In this document: in pieces, positions 51,467 through 58,267 of the stretch
How positions within the stretch are numbered: the first letter of the stretch is position 1
How the letters are laid out: every line of letters begins with the position of its first letter
NCBI GenBank assembly: GCA_026004535.1
Contig: BPJI01000001.1
Coordinates: 1-64,000, forward strand
Direction of reading: 5' to 3'
From: Candidatus Parcubacteria bacterium
Lineage (GTDB): Bacteria > Patescibacteria > Paceibacteria > UBA6257 > HR35
Length of the DNA: 64,000 bases
Program-made: the position numbers and the translations under genes
Notes under the pieces: generated by a model
The model's input: only the letters and a program-made list of their open reading frames with translations
What the model was told of the DNA's origin: nothing
The model's database searches: none

Positions 51467-53101
51467 TTTTTTAAATAAAGGCTCCGGTTTTTGAGTTAAC
51501 TTAATATTTCTTAATAAACCGAAAACAAAATTATCTTGACCAGTTTTTGTTTCTATCTTTAAGTTAAAAAATTGACTCAATTTTTCCATCGCTTGAGGGA
51601 TAAATGGCCAGAGTAAAATTCTTAAATTATTAATTATTTGAAAACAAGAGAAAATTATTTCTTCACATTTATTTTTATTTTCATTCAAAAGTTTCCAGGG
51701 TTCATTTTTATCCAAATACTGATTAGCAAAATTTACATAATCTAAAATTAAATTAAAAGTTTTAACCATCTCGCATTTTTCTAAATTTTCTTGATAAAGT
51801 TTTAAAGTTTCTTCAGTTTTTACTAAAACCTCTTGGGTTAGATTTTCATTTTCAATTTTTTGATTTAATTTTTGTTGAAAAAAAATTAAAACCCGATGAA
51901 TAAAATTACCTATTTTATCGACCAACTCATTATTGATTGTTTCTTTAAATTCTTGCCACTTAAAATCAGCGTCTTTATTTTCCGGTAAAATCGAAGCAAT
52001 ATAAAATCTAACATTCTCGACACCATACTTTTTAGCAATCTCTAAAGAGTCAATATGAATGCCACGACTTTTGGAAAATTTTTTACCTTCTAAAAGTAAA
52101 AAATTATTAACAGCTGGAAAATAAGGTAAATTGTATCCTTTTTCTTGACCAATTAACTGGCCAGGCCAAAAAATAGTATGAAAAATTAAATTATCTTTAC
52201 CCATAAAATAATAATGTCGACAAGAAGAATCAAGCCAAAAATCTTCCCAATCTTTATTGTTTTTTTTTGCCCATTCAACTGAAGCCGAAAAATAACCAAT
52301 TACCGCCTCAAACCAAACATAAAATCTTTTATGTTCAATATTATCAATTAAAAAATTAGTTGAAATTTTATTTTTTGGTATTTCAATGCCCCAGTCAATA
52401 TCCCGAGTAATTGCTCTTGCTCTTAATCCTTCTTTTAAATAGCCAACTGATTCATTGTAAACCCATTTTCGCCAATGATTAGAATTAAAAACAAAATTCT
52501 CAATTTGTTTTTGTAATTTTGAATAATCAAGAAAATAATGCTCTGTTTCTTTTAAAATAACGCTTGAACCAGTTAATTTACTTTTGGGATTGATTAGTTC
52601 TCCTGGTTCTAAGCTTCGACCACAATTTTCACATTGATCACCTCTCTGTTCTTTAGCTTGACAATGCTTACATTCGCCTTCAACATAACGGTCAGGTAAA
52701 AATTTATTTTCTGTTAGAGAAAAATATTGATAAGATTTTTGTCTACTAATATAACCTTTATTTAATAAATTCAAAAAGAACTCTTGAGTGATTTTTTTAT
52801 GATTGTCAGTTGTAGTTGAAGTAAAAAGATCATAAGTTATTTGATAAGTTTGAATTAATTCTAAAACTTTAGGCGTATACTCAGCCACTAAATCTTGAGG
52901 AGAAATTTTTCTTTTATCAGCTTCAATAGTAATTGGTGTTCCATGACAATCTGTACCTGAAACCATCAATGTCTCATAGCCTTTTAATCTACAAAAGCGA
53001 GAAAAAATATCAGCTGGAATTAAATAACCAGCTAAATGACCAACATGTAAATCTCCGTTCACATAAGGCCAAGCTGTACCAATAAAGATTTTTTTTATCA
53101 T
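51458..53101 (-). CDS. metG: Methionyl-tRNA synthetase
   Basis: A class I synthetase: HIGH motif HVGH (residues 19-22, in AWPYVNGDLHVGHLAGY), a zinc knuckle (CKHC...CENCGRSLEPGELI), WFEAVIGYFSASVEWAKK and KFSKSRGIHID. The 547-residue protein ends after the anticodon-binding helices and lacks the C-terminal dimerisation domain, as in many bacteria. The downstream half-kilobase carries tRNA-related sequence only. Confidence 0.96.
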   Translation of the reverse strand: MIKKIFIGTAWPYVNGDLHVGHLAGYLIPADIFSRFCRLKGYETLMVSGTDCHGTPITIEADKRKISPQDLVAEYTPKVLELIQTYQITYDLFTSTTTDNHKKITQEFFLNLLNKGYISRQKSYQYFSLTENKFLPDRYVEGECKHCQAKEQRGDQCENCGRSLEPGELINPKSKLTGSSVILKETEHYFLDYSKLQKQIENFVFNSNHWRKWVYNESVGYLKEGLRARAITRDIDWGIEIPKNKISTNFLIDNIEHKRFYVWFEAVIGYFSASVEWAKKNNKDWEDFWLDSSCRHYYFMGKDNLIFHTIFWPGQLIGQEKGYNLPYFPAVNNFLLLEGKKFSKSRGIHIDSLEIAKKYGVENVRFYIASILPENKDADFKWQEFKETINNELVDKIGNFIHRVLIFFQQKLNQKIENENLTQEVLVKTEETLKLYQENLEKCEMVKTFNLILDYVNFANQYLDKNEPWKLLNENKNKCEEIIFSCFQIINNLRILLWPFIPQAMEKLSQFFNLKIETKTGQDNFVFGLLRNIKLTQKPEPLFKKLN

Positions 53102-53213
53102 TTTTAAAATGGTCTGTTTTATAATTATTTATATTATAATAAAAACAAGACGTACGACGTTCATTCTGAAACCTAACCACTAAAAGCTGATTAGCCGTAA
53201 AGTTTTTTATTTG

Positions 53214-53265
53214 CTCCTGTAGCTCAATTGGAACAATAGTTGCCTTTCAAGCAAACAAAAGATCG
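53214..53265 (+). pseudogene. Truncated tRNA copy (5' half) upstream of tRNA-Arg
   Basis: GCTCCTGTAGCTCAATTGGAA is identical to the first 21 bases of tRNA-Arg 212 bp downstream. It is followed by a stem-loop TTGC-CTTTCAA-GCAA that could be a TTC anticodon arm. There is no T arm or 3' acceptor strand, so it is a fragment. The rest of 53102-53425 holds only the tRNA-Arg promoter. Confidence 0.7.
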
Positions 53266-53367
53266 TTTAGCTAAAAAACCCCCGAAAATATATTAATTTT
53301 TTGTTTAAATCTTTTCCTTATAGGAGAAAAAAATAGTAACACAAAATTCATATTTTGTCAATAGCGA

Positions 53368-53396
53368 TTGACTAAAACAAAATTTGCTTTTAAAAT
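53368..53396 (+). promoter_or_regulatory. Predicted promoter of tRNA-Arg
   Basis: TTGACT (53368-53373), 17 bp, TAAAAT (53391-53396) would start transcription about 20 bp before the tRNA. A second -10-like TATAAT sits at 53406-53411. Confidence 0.5.
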
Positions 53397-53425
53397 CAAT
53401 GTTTTTATAATATAATTAAATTGTT

Positions 53426-53498
53426 GCTCCTGTAGCTCAATTGGAAGAGCGTGTGGCTTCGGACCACAAGGCTGGAGGTTCGAGTCCTCCCAGGAGCA
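53426..53498 (+). tRNA. tRNA-Arg (TCG)
   Basis: 73 nt: acceptor GCTCCTG/CAGGAGC, D arm GCTCAATTGGAAGAGC, anticodon stem TGTGG/CCACA with loop CTTCGGA (anticodon TCG), T arm GGAGGTTCGAGTCCTCC. Discriminator A, no encoded CCA. Confidence 0.95.
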
Positions 53499-53661
53499 AA
53501 AAAAATCAATTTGTCAAGTATTGAAAAGAGATTAAAAAATTAATTAAAAATTGGAAATTTTTAATGGTTTTCCCTATCTCTAAATCATTTTTATTATTTC
53601 TTCTGTTATAGCAATGAGTAATGGAAAAATTAATAAGAGATTCGATGCTTTAAATTTTTTG

Positions 53662-53841
53662 TGCTGGGGGTGGGACTCGAAAACGGTAAACTCCACGCCA
53701 GTATTATCAAAAACAAAGCCCTTTGACTCTCGTTCCTGTTTAGTGATTTTAATTCGTTGGATTGTAGTGGGTTCATCGCCCACCCTCAGCTGGTAATGAT
53801 AGTTTTGTGAACGACATAAAGGTTCTACTCCATTACGTTTT
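53662..53841. repeat. tRNA-Leu 3'-end duplication enclosing the shared core element
   Basis: TGCTGGGGGTGGGACTCGAA occurs identically at 53662-53681 and at the tRNA-Leu 3' end (53842-53861). Between them lie AAAACGGTAAACTCCACG, CTCTCGTTCCTGTTTAGTG and TTGTAGTGGGTTCATCGCCC, as beside tRNA-Ser. The outer arms GCTGGGGGTGGG and CCCACCCTCAGC pair with each other. The reading frame across this region (53580-53921) is not a gene. Confidence 0.7.
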
Positions 53842-53927
53842 TGCTGGGGGTGGGACTCGAACCCACATGCTCCAAAAGGAGCCCATGGTCCTAAGCCATG
53901 GCTGTCTACCAATTCCAGCACCCCAGC
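53842..53927 (-). tRNA. tRNA-Leu (TAG)
   Basis: 86 nt: acceptor GCTGGGG/CCCCAGC, anticodon stem CATGG/CCATG with loop CTTAGGA (anticodon TAG), variable arm GGCTCCTTTTGGAGC, T arm GTGGGTTCGAGTCCCAC. Discriminator A, no encoded CCA. Confidence 0.95.
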
Positions 53928-53939
53928 ATCAGAATGAAT

Positions 53940-54078
53940 ATCCGTGTAAATCCGTGGTTATTTGATAATCCGTGTACCCCGAACCAGAGCAAAGCACGAT
54001 TCGGGGTTACCCCGTACCGTACTTCATTTCTGGTACGGGGTAAATCCGTTTTAAATCCGTGTAAGTCCGTGGTTATTT
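53940..54078. repeat. Composite repeat: 24-bp direct repeats flanking two strong hairpins
   Basis: ATCCGTGTAAATCCGTGGTT (then ATTT) at 53940-53963 recurs at 54055-54078 with one mismatch. Between them are the hairpins CCCCGAA...TTCGGGG (53977-54006) and ACCCCGTACC...GGTACGGGGT (54009-54041). The right repeat overlaps the end of the TrbC-like gene. The GC-rich hairpins could terminate transcription, but the block looks like a small mobile unit. Confidence 0.75.
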
Positions 54079-54306
54079 AAAAAACATCTCAATTAATTTA
54101 GGAATTGTCCTTGAAAGAAAAACTAAAACAATCCCTCCTAAAATCAAACCCCATCTTTTATGAACTTTCTTTATTTTTTCTTCAGCTGGCGAAGTTATAT
54201 AAATTATGCCTAAATAAATTATAACTCCAGCCAACAAACTAAGAGATAAAACAAAAATCAAATTAAACAAACTATTAATTAACTTTAAAAATCCTGGCTC
54301 GATCAT
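54073..54306 (-). CDS. TrbC/VirB2-like two-helix membrane protein 1
   Basis: 77 residues with two hydrophobic helices (FNLIFVLSLSLLAGVIIYLG; GLILGGIVLVFLSRTIPKLI) joined by a charged hinge (SPAEEKIKKVHKR). No clear signal peptide. It is the last of five related genes and overlaps the next by 4 bp. These CPR families resemble conjugation-pilin subunits. Confidence 0.7.
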   Translation of the reverse strand: MIEPGFLKLINSLFNLIFVLSLSLLAGVIIYLGIIYITSPAEEKIKKVHKRWGLILGGIVLVFLSRTIPKLIEMFFK

Positions 54307-55007
54307 TGTAACTTAGTAAAGAATAAGTCAATCATCTTGACAATTGTAAATGAAAGGATAGCAATAACTATACCAATAATACCATAAATTAATCTTTTAT
54401 GAATATCCTTACTCTTTTCAGGTTTGGTTATATATAAAATTCCTGCCCAAGAAAGAAAAATTACTCCCAAAAATATTGCTAAAACATATAACAAAGATAA
54501 AATTCTTTGAAGATAATATAAAAAACAATCTTTCCAAGCTGCTCCAGATACATTTGTACTTTCTAAAACCGAGGGGATATTGCATCCAGCTATTTTTTTT
54601 GGTAATTCTGGTTCAGTTACCTGAGCATAAGTAAAATTTATTGGCAAGTATATTTGTTGTTTAGTTAGCCAAGTCTCTATAGCCATAACAAAAGCATAAG
54701 AAAGCAAAGCAACAACTAAACCAATTACTGCATAAATTATTTTTTGATGAATTTCTTTTCCTTTTTCACCCGGGCTTCCCTTAGAAATATATAAAATTCC
54801 AGCCCAAGCAATAAAAATCGCCGCCAAAACCAAAGCTAAAACTATTATAATCCTTAAAATTTTATTAAAGAAAAATCCTAAACAAGCAAAAAAATTCTCT
54901 CCACAATCAATAACTGGAGGCAAATTAATAGAAGGAAAACCTAAATTCTGAGCCAAAACAATATTAAACAAAACCAACCCTATTATTATTTTTTTCATTA
55001 TAATCAC
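54303..55007 (-). CDS. TrbC/VirB2-like membrane protein 2, duplicated domain
   Basis: 234 residues: a signal peptide (MIIMKKIIIGLVLFNIVLAQ) and two copies of the helix-hinge-helix unit, each with WAGILYI(S/T)K...K(E/D)IHQ/K..IY..IG. The first ends LTKQQIYLPINFTYAQV, and the second is preceded by CFLYYLQRILSLLYVLAIFL. An internal fusion of two pilin-like domains. It lies 3 bp from the next gene. Confidence 0.75.
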   Translation of the reverse strand: MIIMKKIIIGLVLFNIVLAQNLGFPSINLPPVIDCGENFFACLGFFFNKILRIIIVLALVLAAIFIAWAGILYISKGSPGEKGKEIHQKIIYAVIGLVVALLSYAFVMAIETWLTKQQIYLPINFTYAQVTEPELPKKIAGCNIPSVLESTNVSGAAWKDCFLYYLQRILSLLYVLAIFLGVIFLSWAGILYITKPEKSKDIHKRLIYGIIGIVIAILSFTIVKMIDLFFTKLQ

Positions 55008-55010
55008 TCA

Positions 55011-55409
55011 CTATATTCTTCCCCCACCTATAATCCTAGTGAATATAGTAACTAAAACCCATGACAAAAAGGCAAAAATTAAGCCAATTGCCGCATAAAT
55101 GAGACGATTTTTAGCTGCTTCTCTTTTCTTATCGTCAGTCCCACCTGATATATAAGTGATGCCGGCCCAAGCAATGGATAAAGCGGAGAAAATTAAGGCA
55201 ACAACCAAAATAACCCTCAATAAATCTCCTAAAAGTTTCAACATACATCGTCTTAAAGTATCGTTTGGCGAACAACTAAAAAGTCGTGTGGGGATATCTG
55301 GCTCGGGCAAAACTTCAGGACTATATACGTACTGGGCAAAAGATGAATAAGGTGCTAAAAGTGTCAATAAAGTAAGCAAAATAATTAGTTGATTTAATTT
55401 CATCTTCAA
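55011..55409 (-). CDS. TrbC/VirB2-like membrane protein 3
   Basis: 132 residues: signal peptide (LIILLTLLTLLAPYSSFAQ), a Cys pair region (CSPNDTLRRCMLKLLGDLLR), then two helices around WAGITYISGGTDDKKREAAK and LIYAAIGLIFAFLSWVLVTI. Mature size and layout fit a VirB2/TrbC-type pilin. Confidence 0.78.
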   Translation of the reverse strand: MKMKLNQLIILLTLLTLLAPYSSFAQYVYSPEVLPEPDIPTRLFSCSPNDTLRRCMLKLLGDLLRVILVVALIFSALSIAWAGITYISGGTDDKKREAAKNRLIYAAIGLIFAFLSWVLVTIFTRIIGGGRI

Positions 55410-55456
55410 AATTCTTTTTAACCTCGACCTTTTTCTATTAATAATTATATCATAAA

Positions 55457-55870
55457 TTACGGCGAAGGACCCCCTAATAAAGCACTAATAATTGTGAAAA
55501 TTAAAGTAACTAAAAGTAGCAAAATATAGCCAAACACTGCATATTTTATATATTTATGACCTTTCTGAATATAGTTTTCCACACCCAAAGGACTTAATAA
55601 ATACATTAAGCCACCTAAAATAAGGAGAATAACAAGAACATATGGAGAAATTGTTATCAAAAGATTATTAATTCTCTTAAAAAAATCTATTAGAGAAGGA
55701 TAATTCCAGCAACCATCTTTAGCCGGCTCAACTCCAAAAATTCCCGGCGGACAAACTGAAATTTGAACTGGAGTCCAAGTGACAATAACTTGTCCTGGTT
55801 CAAAGTTTTCGTTAGCAAAACTAAAATTTAAAACTAAAAGCGAAATAATAAGAATGATTATTTTTTTCAT
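55457..55870 (-). CDS. TrbC/VirB2-like membrane protein 4
   Basis: 137 residues: signal peptide (IIILIISLLVLNFSFANE), a short outer segment with two cysteines (VCPPG, DGCWNYPS), then helices ISPYVLVILLILGGLMYLLS and YAVFGYILLLLVTLIFTIIS linked by GVENYIQKGHKYIK. It overlaps the next gene by 4 bp. Confidence 0.72.
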   Translation of the reverse strand: MKKIIILIISLLVLNFSFANENFEPGQVIVTWTPVQISVCPPGIFGVEPAKDGCWNYPSLIDFFKRINNLLITISPYVLVILLILGGLMYLLSPLGVENYIQKGHKYIKYAVFGYILLLLVTLIFTIISALLGGPSP

Positions 55871-56565
55871 CTTACTAATCTTTCAATTTGGGCTCTGATT
55901 AAATCTGCTAATAAAATAATTATTAAGCCAACCGTTGACCAGATTAAAATTTTGTAAGCCCGCGAAATTTGTTTTAAACCAAATAATGGAGTTGCTATTA
56001 AATAAACAGCAGCCCAAATAATTGCTCCAGCTAACAAAACAACAGCAACATTTTTCAAAAGACCAATTGCTTGAAATGCACATCTATAAACTCTACCCAA
56101 GGAAGGGCTATTAAAAAGAGGTGGGGCATTTTGACCACATTTTAACTCTGACATTATTGGAGTTTTTAATGGATTAAAAAAGGTTCTTGGGGTAAGATCC
56201 TGAGCTAAAGCAAATTGAGGAGAGAAGAATTCTAAAATAATCTCAAAAACAATTCCTGATAATAAAACCAAAATATAACCCCAGATAGCAATTCTAATCA
56301 TTTCTCTACCCCTTTTTAACAAACCCTCATTTGGTCCAGCAAACATCATTAAAAAAGCACCAATTGAAACAAGCAAAAAGGCAGTCCAATAAGAAACAAT
56401 AACAACAGTTTTAATAAGATTATTAACACTTTTAATAAAATCTTGCCAAGTGCAAATTGTTGTTGTACTTCCTTTAGGAGTTGTGGTCACCGTACATTCA
56501 ACAATTGCAGCTTTGGTTAAGCTCAAAAAAGCTAAACATAAAATTATTAAAGTTATTTTTTTCAT
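55867..56565 (-). CDS. TrbC/VirB2-like membrane protein 5, duplicated domain
   Basis: 232 residues: signal peptide (KKITLIILCLAFLSLTKA), first unit (WTAFLLVSIGAFLMMFAGPN, then KRGREMIRIAIWGYILVLLS), a loop with CGQNAP and CAFQAIG, and a second unit (VVLLAGAIIWAAVYLIATPL; ILIWSTVGLIIILLADLI). First gene of the five. Overlap of 4 bp with the solute-binding-like gene upstream indicates one operon. Confidence 0.72.
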   Translation of the reverse strand: MKKITLIILCLAFLSLTKAAIVECTVTTTPKGSTTTICTWQDFIKSVNNLIKTVVIVSYWTAFLLVSIGAFLMMFAGPNEGLLKRGREMIRIAIWGYILVLLSGIVFEIILEFFSPQFALAQDLTPRTFFNPLKTPIMSELKCGQNAPPLFNSPSLGRVYRCAFQAIGLLKNVAVVLLAGAIIWAAVYLIATPLFGLKQISRAYKILIWSTVGLIIILLADLIRAQIERLVR

Positions 56566-57749
56566 AATGAATAATTTATTTCAACTAAAATTCTATTTAA
56601 TTCATTTTCATCTTTGTGATAAACTTCTAAAATTCTATCTATATTATTAAATAAAACTTCTTTATTAAGAAAATCAAAGGTTTCGCCGAAATTTTTAACT
56701 GAATCAAAAACAATTTTCTTTTCTGGAGTTAAATCAGCTTCTTTAAATGGCACTAAATCAAGATCTTGACTAAATCTTTTTAATTGCATTGCATAAAACC
56801 AATTAATGAAATAAGGTACTGCTTTGGATCGACTTTTTTTAACCTGAGCTAAATAAAAAATTTTTGAATAAATTTTGACTTTTGGTGGAAAAGTGTTTAA
56901 GGGATAAATATCTAAACTAAGATTAATTCTTGGATTGATTTGCAAGATTTCTTTTTTATCACTGTAAAAACCAATGTACATGGCAGATTTTTCATTGGCA
57001 AAATTAATCAAATCATCACCTGCGTTCTCAGGATAAGTATAAAACTCACTTTGAGGATTATTAAAACTAGTAAAAATATCTAAAGCTGATAAAATATTTT
57101 TCTGAAATTCTTCTTTTTGCTTATATGACTCATTCAGACTCATCAAACTTAAAATAATTTCTTTTCTATGTCTAATTTCTTTAGTGCCTAAACCTAAAGG
57201 ATAAAAATCTTGGCTATAATTTTTAAATTGTTGGATAAAGTTTTTAAGCTCATCGAATGTTTTTGGTTTTTGTAAATTTAAAAAATTTAAAATGTCCTGG
57301 TTATAGAAAGCAATTAGAGAATCAACAATAATTGGCGTTGAGCTCGAAAATAAATCAGGTTCTTTATTTAAAAAATCATTATCAATTAAAACAATATCAG
57401 GAAAATCACCTTTGGCAAGAGCCAAAATCAAGTCTCTCTTTATCTCTTCTAAGTTTTTAGTTGTAATTTCAAAATTAACACAATAACGACTAAAATCAGA
57501 AAAATAGGGATAAATTTGATCTTCTATAAATGGTACCCATATTTTTATTGTTTCTTGATAGCAGGGTGTTTTCACTTTTTTGGGGAAAATTATTGGCCGA
57601 AAAATAAAAAATAAAATTAAAAGTAAAATTAGATTGCCAGCAACTATTATTTGCAAAAGTCTATCTGTTTTCAGTCTTCCTAAAAATCCCTCAGCCTGAC
57701 TATCTCTAACAGACTCTATAAATTCTTGAAACTTTGTTTTTTCTTTCAT
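56562..57749 (-). CDS. Membrane-anchored extracellular solute-binding-like protein
   Basis: A cytoplasmic N-terminus of about 32 residues, a transmembrane helix (LQIIVAGNLILLLILFFIFR) and an outer domain resembling family 1 solute-binding proteins: TIKIWVPFIEDQIYPYFSDF, ALAKGDFPDIVLIDNDFLNK, DSLIAFYNQDILNFLNLQKP, TFDELKNFIQQFKN. No ABC permease is nearby. It is co-transcribed with the TrbC/VirB2-like genes and a methyltransferase, so it may recognise or tether surface material. Ligand unknown. Confidence 0.75.
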   Translation of the reverse strand: MKEKTKFQEFIESVRDSQAEGFLGRLKTDRLLQIIVAGNLILLLILFFIFRPIIFPKKVKTPCYQETIKIWVPFIEDQIYPYFSDFSRYCVNFEITTKNLEEIKRDLILALAKGDFPDIVLIDNDFLNKEPDLFSSSTPIIVDSLIAFYNQDILNFLNLQKPKTFDELKNFIQQFKNYSQDFYPLGLGTKEIRHRKEIILSLMSLNESYKQKEEFQKNILSALDIFTSFNNPQSEFYTYPENAGDDLINFANEKSAMYIGFYSDKKEILQINPRINLSLDIYPLNTFPPKVKIYSKIFYLAQVKKSRSKAVPYFINWFYAMQLKRFSQDLDLVPFKEADLTPEKKIVFDSVKNFGETFDFLNKEVLFNNIDRILEVYHKDENELNRILVEINYSL

Positions 57750-58267
57750 TTCTGAGAAACTATTAAGTAATAATTGCTTGACTGTTCTATTTCTTTAATT
57801 TTAAAATTTTCTTTTTCAACTAATCGACAAATTTCTTGAGGATCATAAATTTTTTGTCCGGCAAAAAGTAGATTTTCTCTTTGGGGTTCTAAAATTATTA
57901 AATAACCTTTATCTTTTAAAACCCTTCTTGATTCTTGAATAATTTTCTCTGGATCTTCAGCTTGATAAAGAACCTGGGAAATAAAGACAAAATCTAATGA
58001 ATTGTCTTCTAAGCCTGAATTTATTTCTAAATCCTGATTTAAAAACTTAATATTATGTAAACCAAATTGGCTTACAAATTCTTGAGCTTCTTTTAAAACT
58101 TCCTCATCGATATCAATGGCATAAATTTTGCCACTCGGACCAACTTCTTGGGCCAATAAAGCCGTAAAATAACCAGCACCACAACCGAAATCCGCACCTT
58201 TAATCGAAGGTAGAATATATTTTTTTTCTCTTAAATGTTGAATTATTTCTCCAGGCCTTAAAAACAT
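57746..58267 (-). CDS. Class I SAM-dependent methyltransferase
   Basis: 173 residues. Motif I is GADFGCGAGYFTALLAQEVG with IYAIDIDEEVLKEA after it, then NSLDFVFISQVLYQAEDPEK and YLIILEPQR. This is a methyltransf-11/31-type fold. Substrate unknown. It overlaps the solute-binding-like gene by 4 bp and shares 1 bp with gyrA. Confidence 0.85.
   Translation of the reverse strand: MFLRPGEIIQHLREKKYILPSIKGADFGCGAGYFTALLAQEVGPSGKIYAIDIDEEVLKEAQEFVSQFGLHNIKFLNQDLEINSGLEDNSLDFVFISQVLYQAEDPEKIIQESRRVLKDKGYLIILEPQRENLLFAGQKIYDPQEICRLVEKENFKIKEIEQSSNYYLIVSQK

Noticed and set aside
53214..53265. Functional tRNA-Glu (TTC)
   Set aside because: Only the acceptor 5' strand, D arm and an anticodon-like stem exist; there is no T arm or matching 3' acceptor strand.
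53580..53921. 113-residue minus-strand gene
   Set aside because: It runs through tRNA-Leu and its duplicated 3' end. The peptide is a translation of tRNA and repeat sequence.
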